Assembly (NCBI RefSeq): GCF_003171515.1
Contig: NC_089391.1
Span: 1,860,001 to 1,924,000 of the forward strand
Length of the DNA: 64,000 nucleotides
Direction: 5' to 3'
Source: Pyrenophora tritici-repentis
Lineage: Eukaryota; Ascomycota; Dothideomycetes; Pleosporales; Pleosporaceae
The position numbers and the translations under genes are program-made. The first letter of the stretch is position 1. Every line of letters starts with the position of its first letter. The notes below the pieces were generated by a model. That model was not told where the DNA came from. It saw nothing but the letters and a program-made list of their open reading frames with translations, and searched no databases. This document shows, one piece after another, positions 32,638 through 43,003 of the stretch.

Positions 32638-33501
32638 ATGCCGCCGATCCGAGCCTACCACGGGGCTTTCAGCTTCACCACGAGCCAACTGCAAGAGAAC
32701 TCGAAGCGCGTATTTCCAGACTACGACGCGAAAGACCTCAAAACATGGCCGTTCGTCACACTAGCCGTCGTCGAGAGGTATAAAGAGTACAATGGTGTCC
32801 CGGATCTACCTACGGGCGTTGCCTACGAGCGAGCAGTGGCAAAGCGATATGAAGAGATGTACACTGCTGCAGATCGTGTGGAAATTGCTTCCATGAATGG
32901 CTCGTTCTACGAAAGATACCCCTTCAATTACATTGAAAACGACAATCCGAAAGAAACGGTCGGCATGACTATGGCGGAGTACTGCAAGTACATGGAGAAA
33001 GCCGTTGCAGCCAACAAGGACGAGTTGAGGTATTCAGAGCATAAGCCCTCGAGGAAATTCGGCGAAGAAACGGATCAAACGTCCTGCACCAACAGCGAGT
33101 ACGCACGAGAAGTCGCCAGGCTACAAGGAGAGCTATTCGACAAGGGGAGCCAGCTTGTGGGTGCCCAAGATTATCTCCGGGAACATGAGGCTACCGAACG
33201 CTTGCGGCGAAAGGCTGTGAAGGATAAAGATTATGAGCTAAGACGCGAGGTGCAGCGCGCAGATGCAGCTGTGAGGGAATGTATGGTTACCACGGAACAA
33301 AACATAAAGCTGCTACGTCGTATAAGAGACTTGGAGATGAGCCAGAGACAGTCGAACGACCTAGGAGAGTATTGCAGGAGGCTGGAGGTGGAAGTCAGAG
33401 ACTTGAGGAAGAGGGCGGCAGGAAAGCGAGGCCGAGACAGGCGTGCAGAGTCAGAATCTGACATGGGCATTAATGGAAATAACAAGAAGAGAAGGGCATA
33501 G
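32638..33501 (+). CDS. Uncharacterised protein with C-terminal coiled coil and NLS
   Basis: Single exon, 287 residues. The N-terminal half (PIRAYHGAFSFTTSQL, then a YPFNYIENDNPKETVGMT segment) is compact, without a known domain. Residues about 150-262 are a strongly charged heptad-type helix (EYAREVARLQGELFDKGSQL, LRREVQRADAAVRE, EYCRRLEVEVRDLRKR), probably a coiled coil. The C-terminus is basic (RDLRKRAAGKRGRDRR and NNKKRRA), a likely nuclear localisation signal. Dimerisation and a nuclear location are inferred. The family is unknown to me. Confidence 0.7.
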   Translation: MPPIRAYHGAFSFTTSQLQENSKRVFPDYDAKDLKTWPFVTLAVVERYKEYNGVPDLPTGVAYERAVAKRYEEMYTAADRVEIASMNGSFYERYPFNYIENDNPKETVGMTMAEYCKYMEKAVAANKDELRYSEHKPSRKFGEETDQTSCTNSEYAREVARLQGELFDKGSQLVGAQDYLREHEATERLRRKAVKDKDYELRREVQRADAAVRECMVTTEQNIKLLRRIRDLEMSQRQSNDLGEYCRRLEVEVRDLRKRAAGKRGRDRRAESESDMGINGNNKKRRA

Positions 33502-33962
33502 GATTCTGTGAGAGCAAGAGCTAGCCATACTTGAGACGGTCTAGGTGGTTTTGGCGAACTGGATATGGATGCGACAGTAGGTACTGTCGCTTGAAGCAAT
33601 TTACCGCGGAGTTGCCGCACACATATTTTGGCTGCACTAGGCCATTTACGGAATGCTCTCTTCCCCGCGCGGTGCGTCATACACGCATCCTGCGATCTTT
33701 GATTATATATTCGCACATGCGCAAATGGAATGAACGAAATGTTTACTTGAACTGCTGTTTATACGTTCTCGCGTGAGGTTCGGAGTCTTTTCGGATTACG
33801 CCTTGCGGCTTGGGGCACTTAGCCAGCGTTGAAGTTATTGTCATCCATTGCAACAAGAGGAAGAGACCCTCAATTCCGGAAATCGGATAACAGAAAACAT
33901 CCATAGCATTCTGCTTCTACTCCATATCAGCAGTATATTGGATTGTAGCCTCACCCCTCAAC
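33502..33962. other. Intergenic, no supported gene
   Basis: 460 bp between two same-strand genes. Nothing recognised. Confidence 0.5.
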
Positions 33963-35077
33963 ATGGTGCTCTCAGGCACTACGCAGGCAGGCGTGATACT
34001 CTCAATCTTTGTCCTGCCGATTCTCACTTATCTATTCTTCACGAGAATCCAACAAGTAGAGAGTAATGCTGGACCTCTGCCACCACCAACCGAGATCACG
34101 GCACTATTCATACATCCCATCAAGTCGTGTCACGGTATCTCGGTGCAGTCTGCGAAACTCCTGCCCACAGGCCTAGATCTTGGTATGCTCCCCTAATTGA
34201 AACCAAGGCTTTGCACAAAGACTGACAGTTTCCAGATAGGCAATGGATGTGGGTGAGCTACCCAGACTACGAATTCCTGACGATCCGGCAAATCTCCAAA
34301 ATGACTCTTATCCGACCCACCTATGATGAGAAGACTGATACCCTCACTGTGACTGCACCGGCTCCGGACTCGATTGATGAGAAGCTAGAGTTCTCTATCC
34401 CTGCTCATCCTTCAAAGGAGTGGTTAGATGAGAACACGGAGAATCATTCGGCGAAAATCTGGAGTACCACTACAGGAACATGCGTATATTCTTCTGAGAT
34501 GACTGCACCGTTCAACGACTTCTTCGGCAAAGAGGTGCGGCTCGTGTATAAACCACCTGTTTCCGATGACCCCAGACCACTCGTATCGAACGGCGCACCA
34601 GATGTCTTAGGAAGAGATGCGTCGACATGCTTCCCAGACCTTATGCCTATACTAGTCGGCAATCAAAGCAGTATTGACGAACTTAACATACGTCTCAAGG
34701 CCGCTGAAGATTTGACTATCGACGTCCGCCGCTTCCGGCCTAATATCCTGGTCAAAGGCGAGTCCAACGTGCCCTGGGACGAGGATCGCTGGAAGACTAT
34801 CAAGATCACACCCCGGTCTGGCGAGCCCATCGTCCTGGACATCACACAAAGATGCGCCCGCTGTCAGGTGCCTAATGTACATCCGGATTCGGCTGAGAAG
34901 CACAAGACACAGCCTTGGGATGCATTGATGAAGTATCGAAGGATCGACGAAGGGATTACGTACAAGCCTTGTTATGGTATGTTGGCCGTACCAAAGACGA
35001 TCGGACAGGTCAGCGTGGGGATGAAGTTCGAGGTGACTGAGGTGACTGATAAACACCGTTATATTGCTGGATTCTGA
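33963..35077 (+). CDS. MOSC-domain protein, mARC-like
   Basis: Two exons, 33963-34182 and 34236-35077, with a 53-bp intron (gtatgc...tttccag); 353 residues. An N-terminal membrane helix (AGVILSIFVLPILTYLFFT) is followed by the MOSC_N beta-barrel (ITALFIHPIKSCHGISV) and the C-terminal MOSC domain (VRRFRPNILV, QRCARCQVPNV). C280 or C283 in the RCARC motif is the expected molybdenum ligand. This architecture matches mitochondrial amidoxime-reducing components, molybdenum-cofactor enzymes anchored in the outer mitochondrial membrane that reduce N-hydroxylated compounds. Substrate and location are inferred from the family. An ATG at 33963 begins exactly at the hydrophobic leader. Confidence 0.88.
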
Positions 35078-35240
35078 AATCGATGTTAAATCTAATGTTG
35101 ATGGTCTATGGACGATGAAAGTAATCTATCCCAGACATGTAGCCTTAGTCATCAACACATGTGAAAGGCCACGTGTGAGCGCGCAGCTTTCGCACCAAAC
35201 TAAATCAGCCTGCATTTTCTCTCAACGCCCCCTACCTTTA

Positions 35241-35264
35241 CCCTGTCCGTGCGCGTTTTGAGCC
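35241..35264 (+). repeat. Left terminal inverted repeat, pogo copy 2
   Basis: 24 bp, perfect match to the reverse complement of 37253-37276, preceded by TA. Confidence 0.93.
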
Positions 35265-35313
35265 ACCCCACCACCACAACCACCTATACAAATCGCATCA
35301 TAACTCCACCACC

Positions 35314-37167
35314 ATGGACCCGATTCAGAAAGCGATTGAAGATATCGAATCGCGTGAAGCAGGCGCATCTTTTAGCTACCGCGAAGTTGCAAAAACGTGG
35401 GGTGTTAACCGGACGACGCTCGCTCGAAGACACCAGGGCCGAAACCAGCCGCACACGCTCGCCCATCTTATCCTTCACCCACACCAAGAAACCGAGCTAT
35501 TGCAGTACATCACAACACTTACTAAGCGACGTACGCCACCTACACGTGCAATGATACGCAACTTTGCGTCATCTTTGGTTGGTAGGGAGGTTTCAGAAAG
35601 CTGGGTTACTCGCTTCATCAACAGGAACCCAACCCATCTCATCTCACGCTGGCAGACCGGGATGGACCGCAATCGCCACAAAGCTGATTCAGAGGCTAAG
35701 TACAGCTTGTACTTTAAGCTGTTACACGATAAGATGAAGGAGTATAATGTAGAGCCCTCCCACATCTTCAATATAGATAAGAAGGGCTTTCTAATTAGGG
35801 TAACTAGAAGATCAAAGAGAGTCTTTAACAAGAGGATATACGATAGAAGAGGGGTTACAGCTGCTATTCAGGACGGTTCTCGAGAGTGGGTGACGGTCCT
35901 CGCCTGTATTTGTTCGGATGGTACAGCTCTTTCCCCATCTCTCATCTTTCAGTCAACTGCTGGGGCTCTAAAACCAGCCTGGGTAGAGGCAATCGATCCA
36001 GAAAAGCACTCAGTATTCGTCACCTCATCTCCCTCTGGCTGGATCAACAACGATATAGGGTTAGCCTGGCTTAAGGAGGTGTTTGAGAGAGAGACCAGAC
36101 GGAAAGCTCGCTCAGGATACTGATTACTAATCCTTGACGGCCATGGATCCCACATAACTATAGATTTTATCAACTACTGCAATAACTACAGGATTCTGTT
36201 AGCTGTATTTCCTCCTTATGCAACCCATACGCTTCAACCGCTTGATGTTGGGATGTTTAGGCCTCTCTCAATTGCCTACTCAACTAAGCTCTCAAAATAC
36301 CTTCACCGCAGCTATAGGATCCTCCTAGTACAGAAAGGGGACTTCTTTAAGCTGTTTTAGAGGGCTTAGGGTGCTACTTTTAAGCCTCAAACTATCATAA
36401 AGTCATTTGAAGCCACTGGGATACACCCACTAAACCCTAAAGTTATACTTAAGAGATTCCGCAAAGAGGCATCTAGTTTAGATGAAAGCTCAACTTCTGT
36501 ACTTAGTGGAGACGATTAGCTCAAGATTGAGTCTATTGTACGCCGTACAGTGAAAGATCAGAGCAGTAAGGACGTCAAGAAGCTTCGCCGAAGTCTACAC
36601 CACATCTCAGCTCAAAATAGTATCCTCCGTGGAGAGATTAGGGGCCTTAAGGAAGCTCTTTTAGTGAAAAAGAGACACCAAAAGAAGAGCTATACTCTAC
36701 AACTTAACAACCCTGAGGAGTACCACGGTGGAGCTGTCTTTTGGTCTCCTCGTAAGGTCCGTCAGGCTCGGGACGATGAAGCAGTTCGACGACAACAACA
36801 ACAAGAACTACAGCTTCAAAAAGCTGAGAGATCTCATCTTAAGGAGCAGGCTCGACTGTACAGGCTTCAACAGGCCAAGGAGAGGCGTGTTAAGAGAGAA
36901 AGACTTAAGGAGGTGAGGGAGAAGGAGAGAGCCGCTAAGGCAGCTGAAAAGGAGCGCCAGAAAGCAGCTCGCGACGCTAAAAAAGCTATACAACTGTCCC
37001 AAAAGGGTAAGCGCAAGGCCTCACAAAGCTCTAGTCAAGAGCAGAAGCGTCAGAAACGTAGTGTTGTTGTTCCATCTCATGTAGAAGCTGAGGTGGCTGC
37101 ACCAGCCGTCCCAACTCGAACGACCCGTCACGGCCGCACCACCAAGCTTCCGGGTAAATACAAGTAG
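35314..37167 (+). pseudogene. pogo-like transposase with four nonsense codons
   Basis: One frame runs from ATG 35314 to 37167, interrupted by TGA at 36121 and TAG at 36358, 36367 and 36517. No frameshift is needed. The start MDPIQKAIEDIESREAG, the HTH (EVAKTWGVNRTTLARRHQG), SWVTRFINRN and the three catalytic aspartates (NIDKKGFL, LLILDGHGSH, LQPLDVGMF) match the copy at 1-1396. The C-terminal 200 residues are a basic coiled coil ending in an AT-hook-like TTRHGRTTKLPGK. By comparison with copy 1, each stop fits a C-to-T or G-to-A change in CGA/TGG-type codons. The element sits between the MOSC gene and GH43 gene. Confidence 0.9.
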
Positions 37168-37252
37168 CTCAAATTGATCGCAATAATATAATTACTACAA
37201 ATCTATAAAATCTCGCGATAATAGCTATTGTGGGTGGCTCAAAACTCGAACT

Positions 37253-37276
37253 GGCTCAAAACGCGCACGGACAGGG
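37253..37276 (-). repeat. Right terminal inverted repeat, pogo copy 2
   Basis: 24 bp, followed by TA. The word GGCTCAAAAC is repeated 17 bp inward at 37236. Confidence 0.92.
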
Positions 37277-37278
37277 TA

Positions 37279-37689
37279 CACTGGGTCTACCTTGCGTGAA
37301 CATGCTGCCGGCGGGTGCAGCGCATCAGGTCCGGCGACCCGAGGTAATTTAGCATGCAGACTAAGTGTTTGCGCGGCGGAAGAATAGACGGCTAAACACC
37401 ATACACAACAACCATCAACCCATTCAATCCCAAAGGACACGATTGTACCGTAATGGATCAGTTGGTAGGTTGCATGACTGTCTTGGATCCCAACTGAAAA
37501 GTTCTTGGCTTTGAGGATAGCCGTGCCGGCGGGTAAATAGGGGAGGCACTTTCGTCCACCATCGTGGGGCAGGATTACCCCTCCATTCATAAGGGAGATG
37601 TAGACGCCGAAGTATATCTAAACTGAATATATTTTTCTTCGAATCTCGACATCCACGTTAAGGAAAAAGAACTTTGACTTTCTATCATC
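37279..37689. other. Intergenic, upstream of the GH43 gene
   Basis: 411 bp with no supported gene; promoter of the GH43 gene by position. Confidence 0.5.
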
Positions 37690-38679
37690 ATGGCGGACAA
37701 AGAACCCATCGTAACGCACGTCTTCACCGCAGACCCATCAGCCCACGTCTTTAACGGCAAGCTCTACATCTACCCCTCGCACGACCGTGAGTCAAACATC
37801 CCAAACAACGACAATGGCGACCAATACGACATGAACGACTACCACGTCTTCAGCATGGAAGAAGTCGGCGGCCCCGTCACCGACCACGGCGTAGCCCTCA
37901 AGCAAGACGACATACCCTGGGTATCCAAGCAACTCTGGGCGCCCGACGCGGCCACCAAAAACGGAAAATACTACCTCTTCTTCCCCGCCCGCGACAAGGA
38001 AGGCATCTTCCGCGTAGGCGTCGCCGTGGGCGACAAACCCGAGGGACCATTCAAACCGGAGCCTGAACCCATAAAAGGCAGTTTCAGCATCGACCCGGCC
38101 TCCTTCGTCGACGACGACGGTACTGCGTATCTCTACTTTGGCGGCATCTGGGGCGGCCAGCTGCAGTGCTGGAAAACTGGCTCCTTCGTCCGGGAGGACT
38201 ACGAAACCATGGAGGCCACCTCTGGCCCCGCTCTTTGCGCAAAAGTTGCAAAACTCTCCGATGATATGACATCTTTCGCGTCCGACGTCGCCGACGTCGT
38301 TATCCTAGACGAAGCCACCGGCGCGCCGATAGCATCAGAGGACCACGACCGCCGTTTCTTCGAGGCAGCGTGGATGCACAAGTACAACGGCAAATACTAC
38401 TTCTCGTATTCGACGGGCGACACGCACTATCTGTGCTATGCTGTTGGGGATAGTCCGCTGGGGCCTTTTGTGTATGGAGGAAGGATTTTGGAACCGGTGA
38501 TTGGGTGGACGACACATCACAGTATTGCCGAGTTCAAAGGGAAGTGGTATTTGTTCTACCATGATTCGAGTTTGAGTAAGGGGGTGAATCATCTGAGGTG
38601 TGTGAAGGTTAGGGAGATTGTGTATGATGAGCAGGGCAAGATCAAGTTGGCTGAGAGTCAGCCAAAGGTGGAGGCGTAG
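37690..38679 (+). CDS. Glycoside hydrolase family 43, no signal peptide
   Basis: Single exon of 329 residues, the size of a lone GH43 five-bladed propeller. The catalytic triad is visible: D15 (general base, in HVFTADPSAHV), D135 (in GSFSIDPASFVDDDGTAYLYF) and E225 (general acid, in FFEAAWMHKYNGKYY). GH43 enzymes remove arabinose or xylose from plant hemicellulose. Nothing resembling a signal peptide precedes the domain (it starts MADKEPIV), so it is probably intracellular and acts on imported oligosaccharides; that is inference. Exact activity (beta-xylosidase or arabinofuranosidase) cannot be told. It ends 66 bp from the convergent gene at 38746-39924. Confidence 0.9.
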   Translation: MADKEPIVTHVFTADPSAHVFNGKLYIYPSHDRESNIPNNDNGDQYDMNDYHVFSMEEVGGPVTDHGVALKQDDIPWVSKQLWAPDAATKNGKYYLFFPARDKEGIFRVGVAVGDKPEGPFKPEPEPIKGSFSIDPASFVDDDGTAYLYFGGIWGGQLQCWKTGSFVREDYETMEATSGPALCAKVAKLSDDMTSFASDVADVVILDEATGAPIASEDHDRRFFEAAWMHKYNGKYYFSYSTGDTHYLCYAVGDSPLGPFVYGGRILEPVIGWTTHHSIAEFKGKWYLFYHDSSLSKGVNHLRCVKVREIVYDEQGKIKLAESQPKVEA

Positions 38680-38745
38680 GGTATCATTACGTTGCATTTG
38701 TATAGAAAAGTTGATTGTATGTAAATCGTGGGTAGTGGTGCCGGG

Positions 38746-39924
38746 TTAGACGCGGATGGCCGGCCTTTGCTCTTTCTTGGTACGAAACAAGCACCTAAAA
38801 CACACCCTCTTCACCCAGTCTGTACCCGCAATACGCGGTCGATACCGTTCCCAGAAGCTCTTCCCCTCAGCTCTCCAAAAGTCCTCTTCTTCCCTCCTCA
38901 ACCTCTCCTGTTCAAGCCGTCTATCATTTCTCAGCTTCATCTCAATCCCCTCCCAAAACTCCCTTTTCTTAGCCTCATATATCTCCTTCCTCCTATCCGC
39001 AAATGCTGCTTTCCTCCTAGCCTCCTCCTCAGGCGGCACTTTACTCCCCCTATTGTTAATCCACCTCTTCTCAGCTCTAATCATCTTACGAGCATGCGGG
39101 GCGGGCCACCTATCTTCTTCCCTGCCCATGGCAATAATTTCAACCTCCTTCTGGTACAACACCACCTCCTCCATGATCCCAGCCCTCACCTTATCCTTCA
39201 TGACAGTTGACAGGCGCCAAGTTGCCCATTCGTCATCCACTCCGAATCCCCGCACGGTACGCAGAAACCAATCTTGAAATAGAACATTATCCAACTTACA
39301 AAACGGCTCTGCGAAATCCCTCTTCGCCACTCTGGCTCTTGCGAAGACAAGTATGGCACTTCGTTCCGAGAAAGTGCATGTTCGGTTTCGACCCCCTATT
39401 CTGACTTGCAGCGGCGCTGAAACTGCAAGCTCCTGTGATGTCGAAAAACGTGGTGTGGGCGTGGTTAAACATCCATAGCTGGGATATACCCACGTTTCGT
39501 AAATCGTGTGGTTCTGTATGAGGGATTTTGGCCATACATCCGCTGCTTGGCCTGGCCTTTCCACTTCCGCTTTCTTTTCTATTTTGCAGTCAGGGAGTAG
39601 ACCACGCGGGTTGTTGGCGTAAGTCTCCATGTTGACGGCGCCGCTTGGGAGGAGTACGACAGAGAGTACGTCGGGGTGGTGGGGTTCTTCTGTTTCTTCA
39701 CCCATGTTTTCTTGCTCGCTAGGTTCTTGCAGAGTGTCCTCATTTAGCTTGCTGCCGGAAGTGACACTGAGTGCCTGAGAAAGCTTCGAGCGGAAGAGAG
39801 ATCGGTTGGATTTGGTGGCATAGAAACGGGATAGGGAATCGGCGCGAAGGGGGGAGATGGGCAGGGATTTTGGGTAGAGATCGTAGTCCATGGTGGCTGT
39901 GGATTGTGCTGGTATTTTGGGCAC
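38746..39924 (-). CDS. Uncharacterised charged protein
   Basis: Single exon, 392 residues (an in-frame ATG at 39891 gives 381). The N-terminal 110 residues are low in order. The centre has a Trp-rich region (ADVWPKSLIQNHTIYETWVY, FCKLDNVLFQDWFLRTVRGF) that looks folded but not known to me. Residues about 270-350 are a long basic/acidic helix (EIYEAKKREFWEGIEMKLRN, RRLEQERLRREEEDFWR). The tail is Cys/Arg-rich (KRVCFRCLFRTKKEQR). No function can be given. Its reading frame is long, on one strand only with a plausible protein composition, so I keep it. Confidence 0.65.
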   Translation of the reverse strand: MPKIPAQSTATMDYDLYPKSLPISPLRADSLSRFYATKSNRSLFRSKLSQALSVTSGSKLNEDTLQEPSEQENMGEETEEPHHPDVLSVVLLPSGAVNMETYANNPRGLLPDCKIEKKAEVERPGQAADVWPKSLIQNHTIYETWVYPSYGCLTTPTPRFSTSQELAVSAPLQVRIGGRNRTCTFSERSAILVFARARVAKRDFAEPFCKLDNVLFQDWFLRTVRGFGVDDEWATWRLSTVMKDKVRAGIMEEVVLYQKEVEIIAMGREEDRWPAPHARKMIRAEKRWINNRGSKVPPEEEARRKAAFADRRKEIYEAKKREFWEGIEMKLRNDRRLEQERLRREEEDFWRAEGKSFWERYRPRIAGTDWVKRVCFRCLFRTKKEQRPAIRV

Positions 39925-40754
39925 GGATATCCTCGATGGTTCAGAAATGGTGGTGAAGGTGAAGAAGATGGTCGCTTGTGTGATTTTCCTATTACGATAA
40001 TAGATCGTTTGGCTATGAGAGAATGGGATGCTGCAGAGTAGTAGTAGTGAAGAGATGGTGGATGGAATGGATTTTATTCGTCTATATACTCTCCGAACCC
40101 TTTTTGTTACTAAAAAGGTTGTGTGCGTGCATCATCCATGGTTCATGCTAGGCTTGTGGTGGATAAGTTGTAAGGAGTACGTTGCAAACCTAAAGTTGCG
40201 TTGAATTTCTAGATTTTTGGCTTCTGGTGGTAAACACGCAGTACCTAGGGACTGAAAATCGGTCTATAGAGTGCGTCCCTGAAGGGTGGTGGTATCATAA
40301 TTCCAGCCAAGCGAGTTGCGAACCATGGTTCGACCATCTCCCTCATGAAAACCTCCCAAAACACTGGCATCATGTGTGAACACTGCCATTTGAATAGGCG
40401 TGTTTGGCGACTACAGTGGCCGTCGTACACTAGTATATCAAGTATCTTATAATACCCGGGTGGGCTTCAACATTTTTCGCATACTAAGCCCGAGGCAGGT
40501 AACGAGCTCAGTGATGACATTACCAAAGCAAACTAACTCCATATTTCTACTAGATGGAAACAGTATCTAATATAGCAAGTAGGTATCCAAGTGCTTCTCC
40601 AGCACACATGCAAATAATACGCCGATAATGCTACGCCAAAGAAACATTGACCAAACTCTACCAAATGAAACGGAAACTAGTCTAATCTCTAAAGATATAC
40701 ACACGCATGGGCATCCAACAGTACCTCGGACATTCTATCTCTATATATACCCTG
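39925..40754. other. Intergenic, no supported gene
   Basis: 830 bp between two minus-strand genes. Nothing recognised. Confidence 0.5.
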
Positions 40755-43003
40755 TTATTTCATGTCCTCACCCTTTGCTGCCATCTCAGCATCGAGCTTC
40801 TTTAACTTCTCAAAGTCAATCTTCTCCTCGACATTCTCTTCTACCTTCTCCTCCTTCTCCTGTTTCAACTCCTGTTCCTGTTCCTGTTCCTGTTCCTCTT
40901 CCTGTTCCTGTTCCTCTTCCTGTTCCTGTTCCTTCTCCTGCTCCTCCTGCTTCTGCTCTTTCTCCTTTAACTTTTCAAAATCAATCTTTTCCTTCTCCTT
41001 CAGCGGCTCAGCTTGCAAAGCTTTTCCCGCTTCAATCTTCTTCTCCCGCTCCTTCTTCTGGTGCTCCATTATCGCTTCCTGCTCCCTAATCTTCTCCCTC
41101 TGTGCTGACCGGTCCTCGGCCGCCTTGTACAGCCTCTCTTCATTTAGGCGGTTCGCCTCCGCACCCTCCTCAAACTCTTGTAACCACACGCCTTTCCTGT
41201 CCTGGAACACTTCGTTGAGCTGCGCCACGCTGCCACACACGCCATCGAGTCCGCCCCATGGAAACCAGATTTGGCCGACTTCGGTCCATACGCCGCCTCG
41301 GCCACCGCGCGTGTCCCAGGAGCGATCGCCGCCGACGAGCGAGTTGTGGTAGCCGTCAGGTGACTGGCGTGTGCGGAAGTGGTTTCGCAGCATAGCGCGT
41401 CTGTAGTTAGAGTACCAGAGATCGTTCCAGGTGATGTTTGCAGCTGGGGCTTGTTCGAAAGGAGAGTGATGATGGTCGTTTAGGAAAACCGCGGGGATGG
41501 CGCCGGTATACGTGTTTTGGATCAGGGGAATCTCGGCCCAGGTAACTTCGCGATCGGGGATGCTGTCAAGTTCTATTTTGTATTCTAACTTGTCGATGTA
41601 GGATGTCCTCTCGTTGGGTGATGGGCTGTGATTGACAAAGTCCGGACGCCAAAACGGAGATTTCGTCTGATTTAGAGCCGGCGGGAGAGACAGCTGCGAA
41701 GTCTTTGGAGCGTGGCTATATCGGGATATGTCAGTCGCGTTGTCGTGGGCAAGGGAGACAAGTTCATCCTCCGTGCAATAGCTCGTGGGCTGAAAGAGTG
41801 TGTGCGTGTAGTCCAAGCCCATTGAGAATTCGTGTCGTATCAAATTTGAAAGCTCAAGGTCTGCTGCGCGCAGTAGTCTCTGCTCCGCTCCTTCACTCGT
41901 CGTGCCTATTACAAAGTCCTTGAATTTCGCACCCGCACTCTTCCTCGCTACTTCGACCTCATCCCTTTTGAGTTGCTGCTCGGCGAACAAGGCTGCAAAT
42001 ACCGACTGGACGGTTTGCGACTGACTTTTGCCCTCGGTGAACTTCTTCATTGCCGCCTGGTATAGCGCCCTCATATCGGCCGCCGGGCCCATAACCATCT
42101 TCGAACTGATGAACTTGGCGGGTATATCTGATACGCGGTAAGAGGTTTCTGTTGAATATGTCTTGTTTGACAAGATTGAGGGCGGTACGTATGCGCAGGC
42201 CTTGTCGTTGTTCTCACACATCTTCTGTGCGCCAAAGATAATCGTCTGGTTGAACTTCTGGTAGCCATGCTTGTCAACGCCGTACTTGCTCCTCAGCCGC
42301 AGGTTGGCATCTGCAAGCAAGTTCTTGTACTGCATAACGATCACGTCGCTCGGCAGCTGGAACCACGATTCTTGGCCGTCGACGATGAGTACTAGATCCT
42401 CGTCCTTGACCAGTTTCTTATTATTTAGATAATGTAGCGTGCTTTTCAATGTATTTCCTTCTCTTTCTACATCTGTTTCATGCCGTGTGTATAGCAGGGG
42501 TACAGTCGGTGGCGGATAGTTGAGCAACATGGCAGACAAGATGGTCTTGCAGAACCCATGCGTATCCTGATCGGATGGAGTGAGAAGGTGGAAATTCGGC
42601 GATGTCTTCTTGAGCTTTGGCGGTACATGGCCAATTGCGCCGTTTTCAATCTGAAGCGTTGTATTTGAAGGAGTCTTGAGCGGCGCATCAACTATCGAAG
42701 GCAGACTTGAGAGGTGCGGCCGCCATGAGTAGTACGAGGAGAGGTGCTGGTATTTTGAGGATATGACCTTTGGTAGTGTTAGTATGCGCTTGCGACAAAC
42801 ACCTAGACGCAATTTAACTTTGTAATGAAACGTACCTCATGGTGCTTCATACCCGTCAACCCAAGAAGTATCGTGAAAAGCGCAAACGTCAAAACCATCA
42901 TCCTCCCTCTCCTCGTACAAGCCCACTGTACCGCCGCAGTCCCAAATTCTTTCGGTGACTGTGATGGCGACATTGACATCGTCAGCATAGAATCCCCCGC
43001 CAT
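40755..43003 (-). CDS. Type II membrane protein, putative glycosyltransferase-like
   Basis: Two exons, 43003-42836 and 42767-40755, with a 68-bp intron containing a TACTAAC branch site; 726 residues. A single membrane helix follows a short basic N-terminus (RMMVLTFALFTILLGLTG, residues about 34-51), the layout of Golgi type II enzymes. The luminal part contains LLYTRHETDVEREGNTLKST and EDLVLIVDGQESWFQLPSDV, then FNQTIIFGAQKMCEN, which resembles fungal glycosyltransferase-like proteins with a sugar-nucleotide fold. The expected DxD is not seen: the spot reads VDGQES. The last 130 residues are an EQ/KE-rich helix. Naming a reaction would be a guess. Confidence 0.6.
40870..40990 (-). repeat. Coding hexanucleotide-type repeat (Glu/Gln)
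   Basis: Degenerate TCCTGT/TCCTCT run on the plus strand, encoding EQEQEE-type residues at the C-terminus of the membrane protein. Length may vary between strains. Confidence 0.75.

Larger units (their letters stand above)
35241..37276 (+). mobile_element. Complete pogo/Fot1-like transposon, inactivated
   Basis: 2,036 bp with a perfect 24-bp inverted terminal repeat (35241-35264 and 37253-37276; outer word CCCTGTCCGTGCGCG) and TA on each side (35239-35240 and 37277-37278). The right end has GGCTCAAAAC twice. It encodes one transposase with four premature stops, so it is non-autonomous, though its ends are intact and could be moved in trans. Confidence 0.93.

Noticed and set aside
40762..41352. 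196-codon Ser/Cys/Phe-rich frame on the plus strand
   Set aside because: Antisense of the Glu/Gln/Lys-rich tail of the membrane protein; low complexity.
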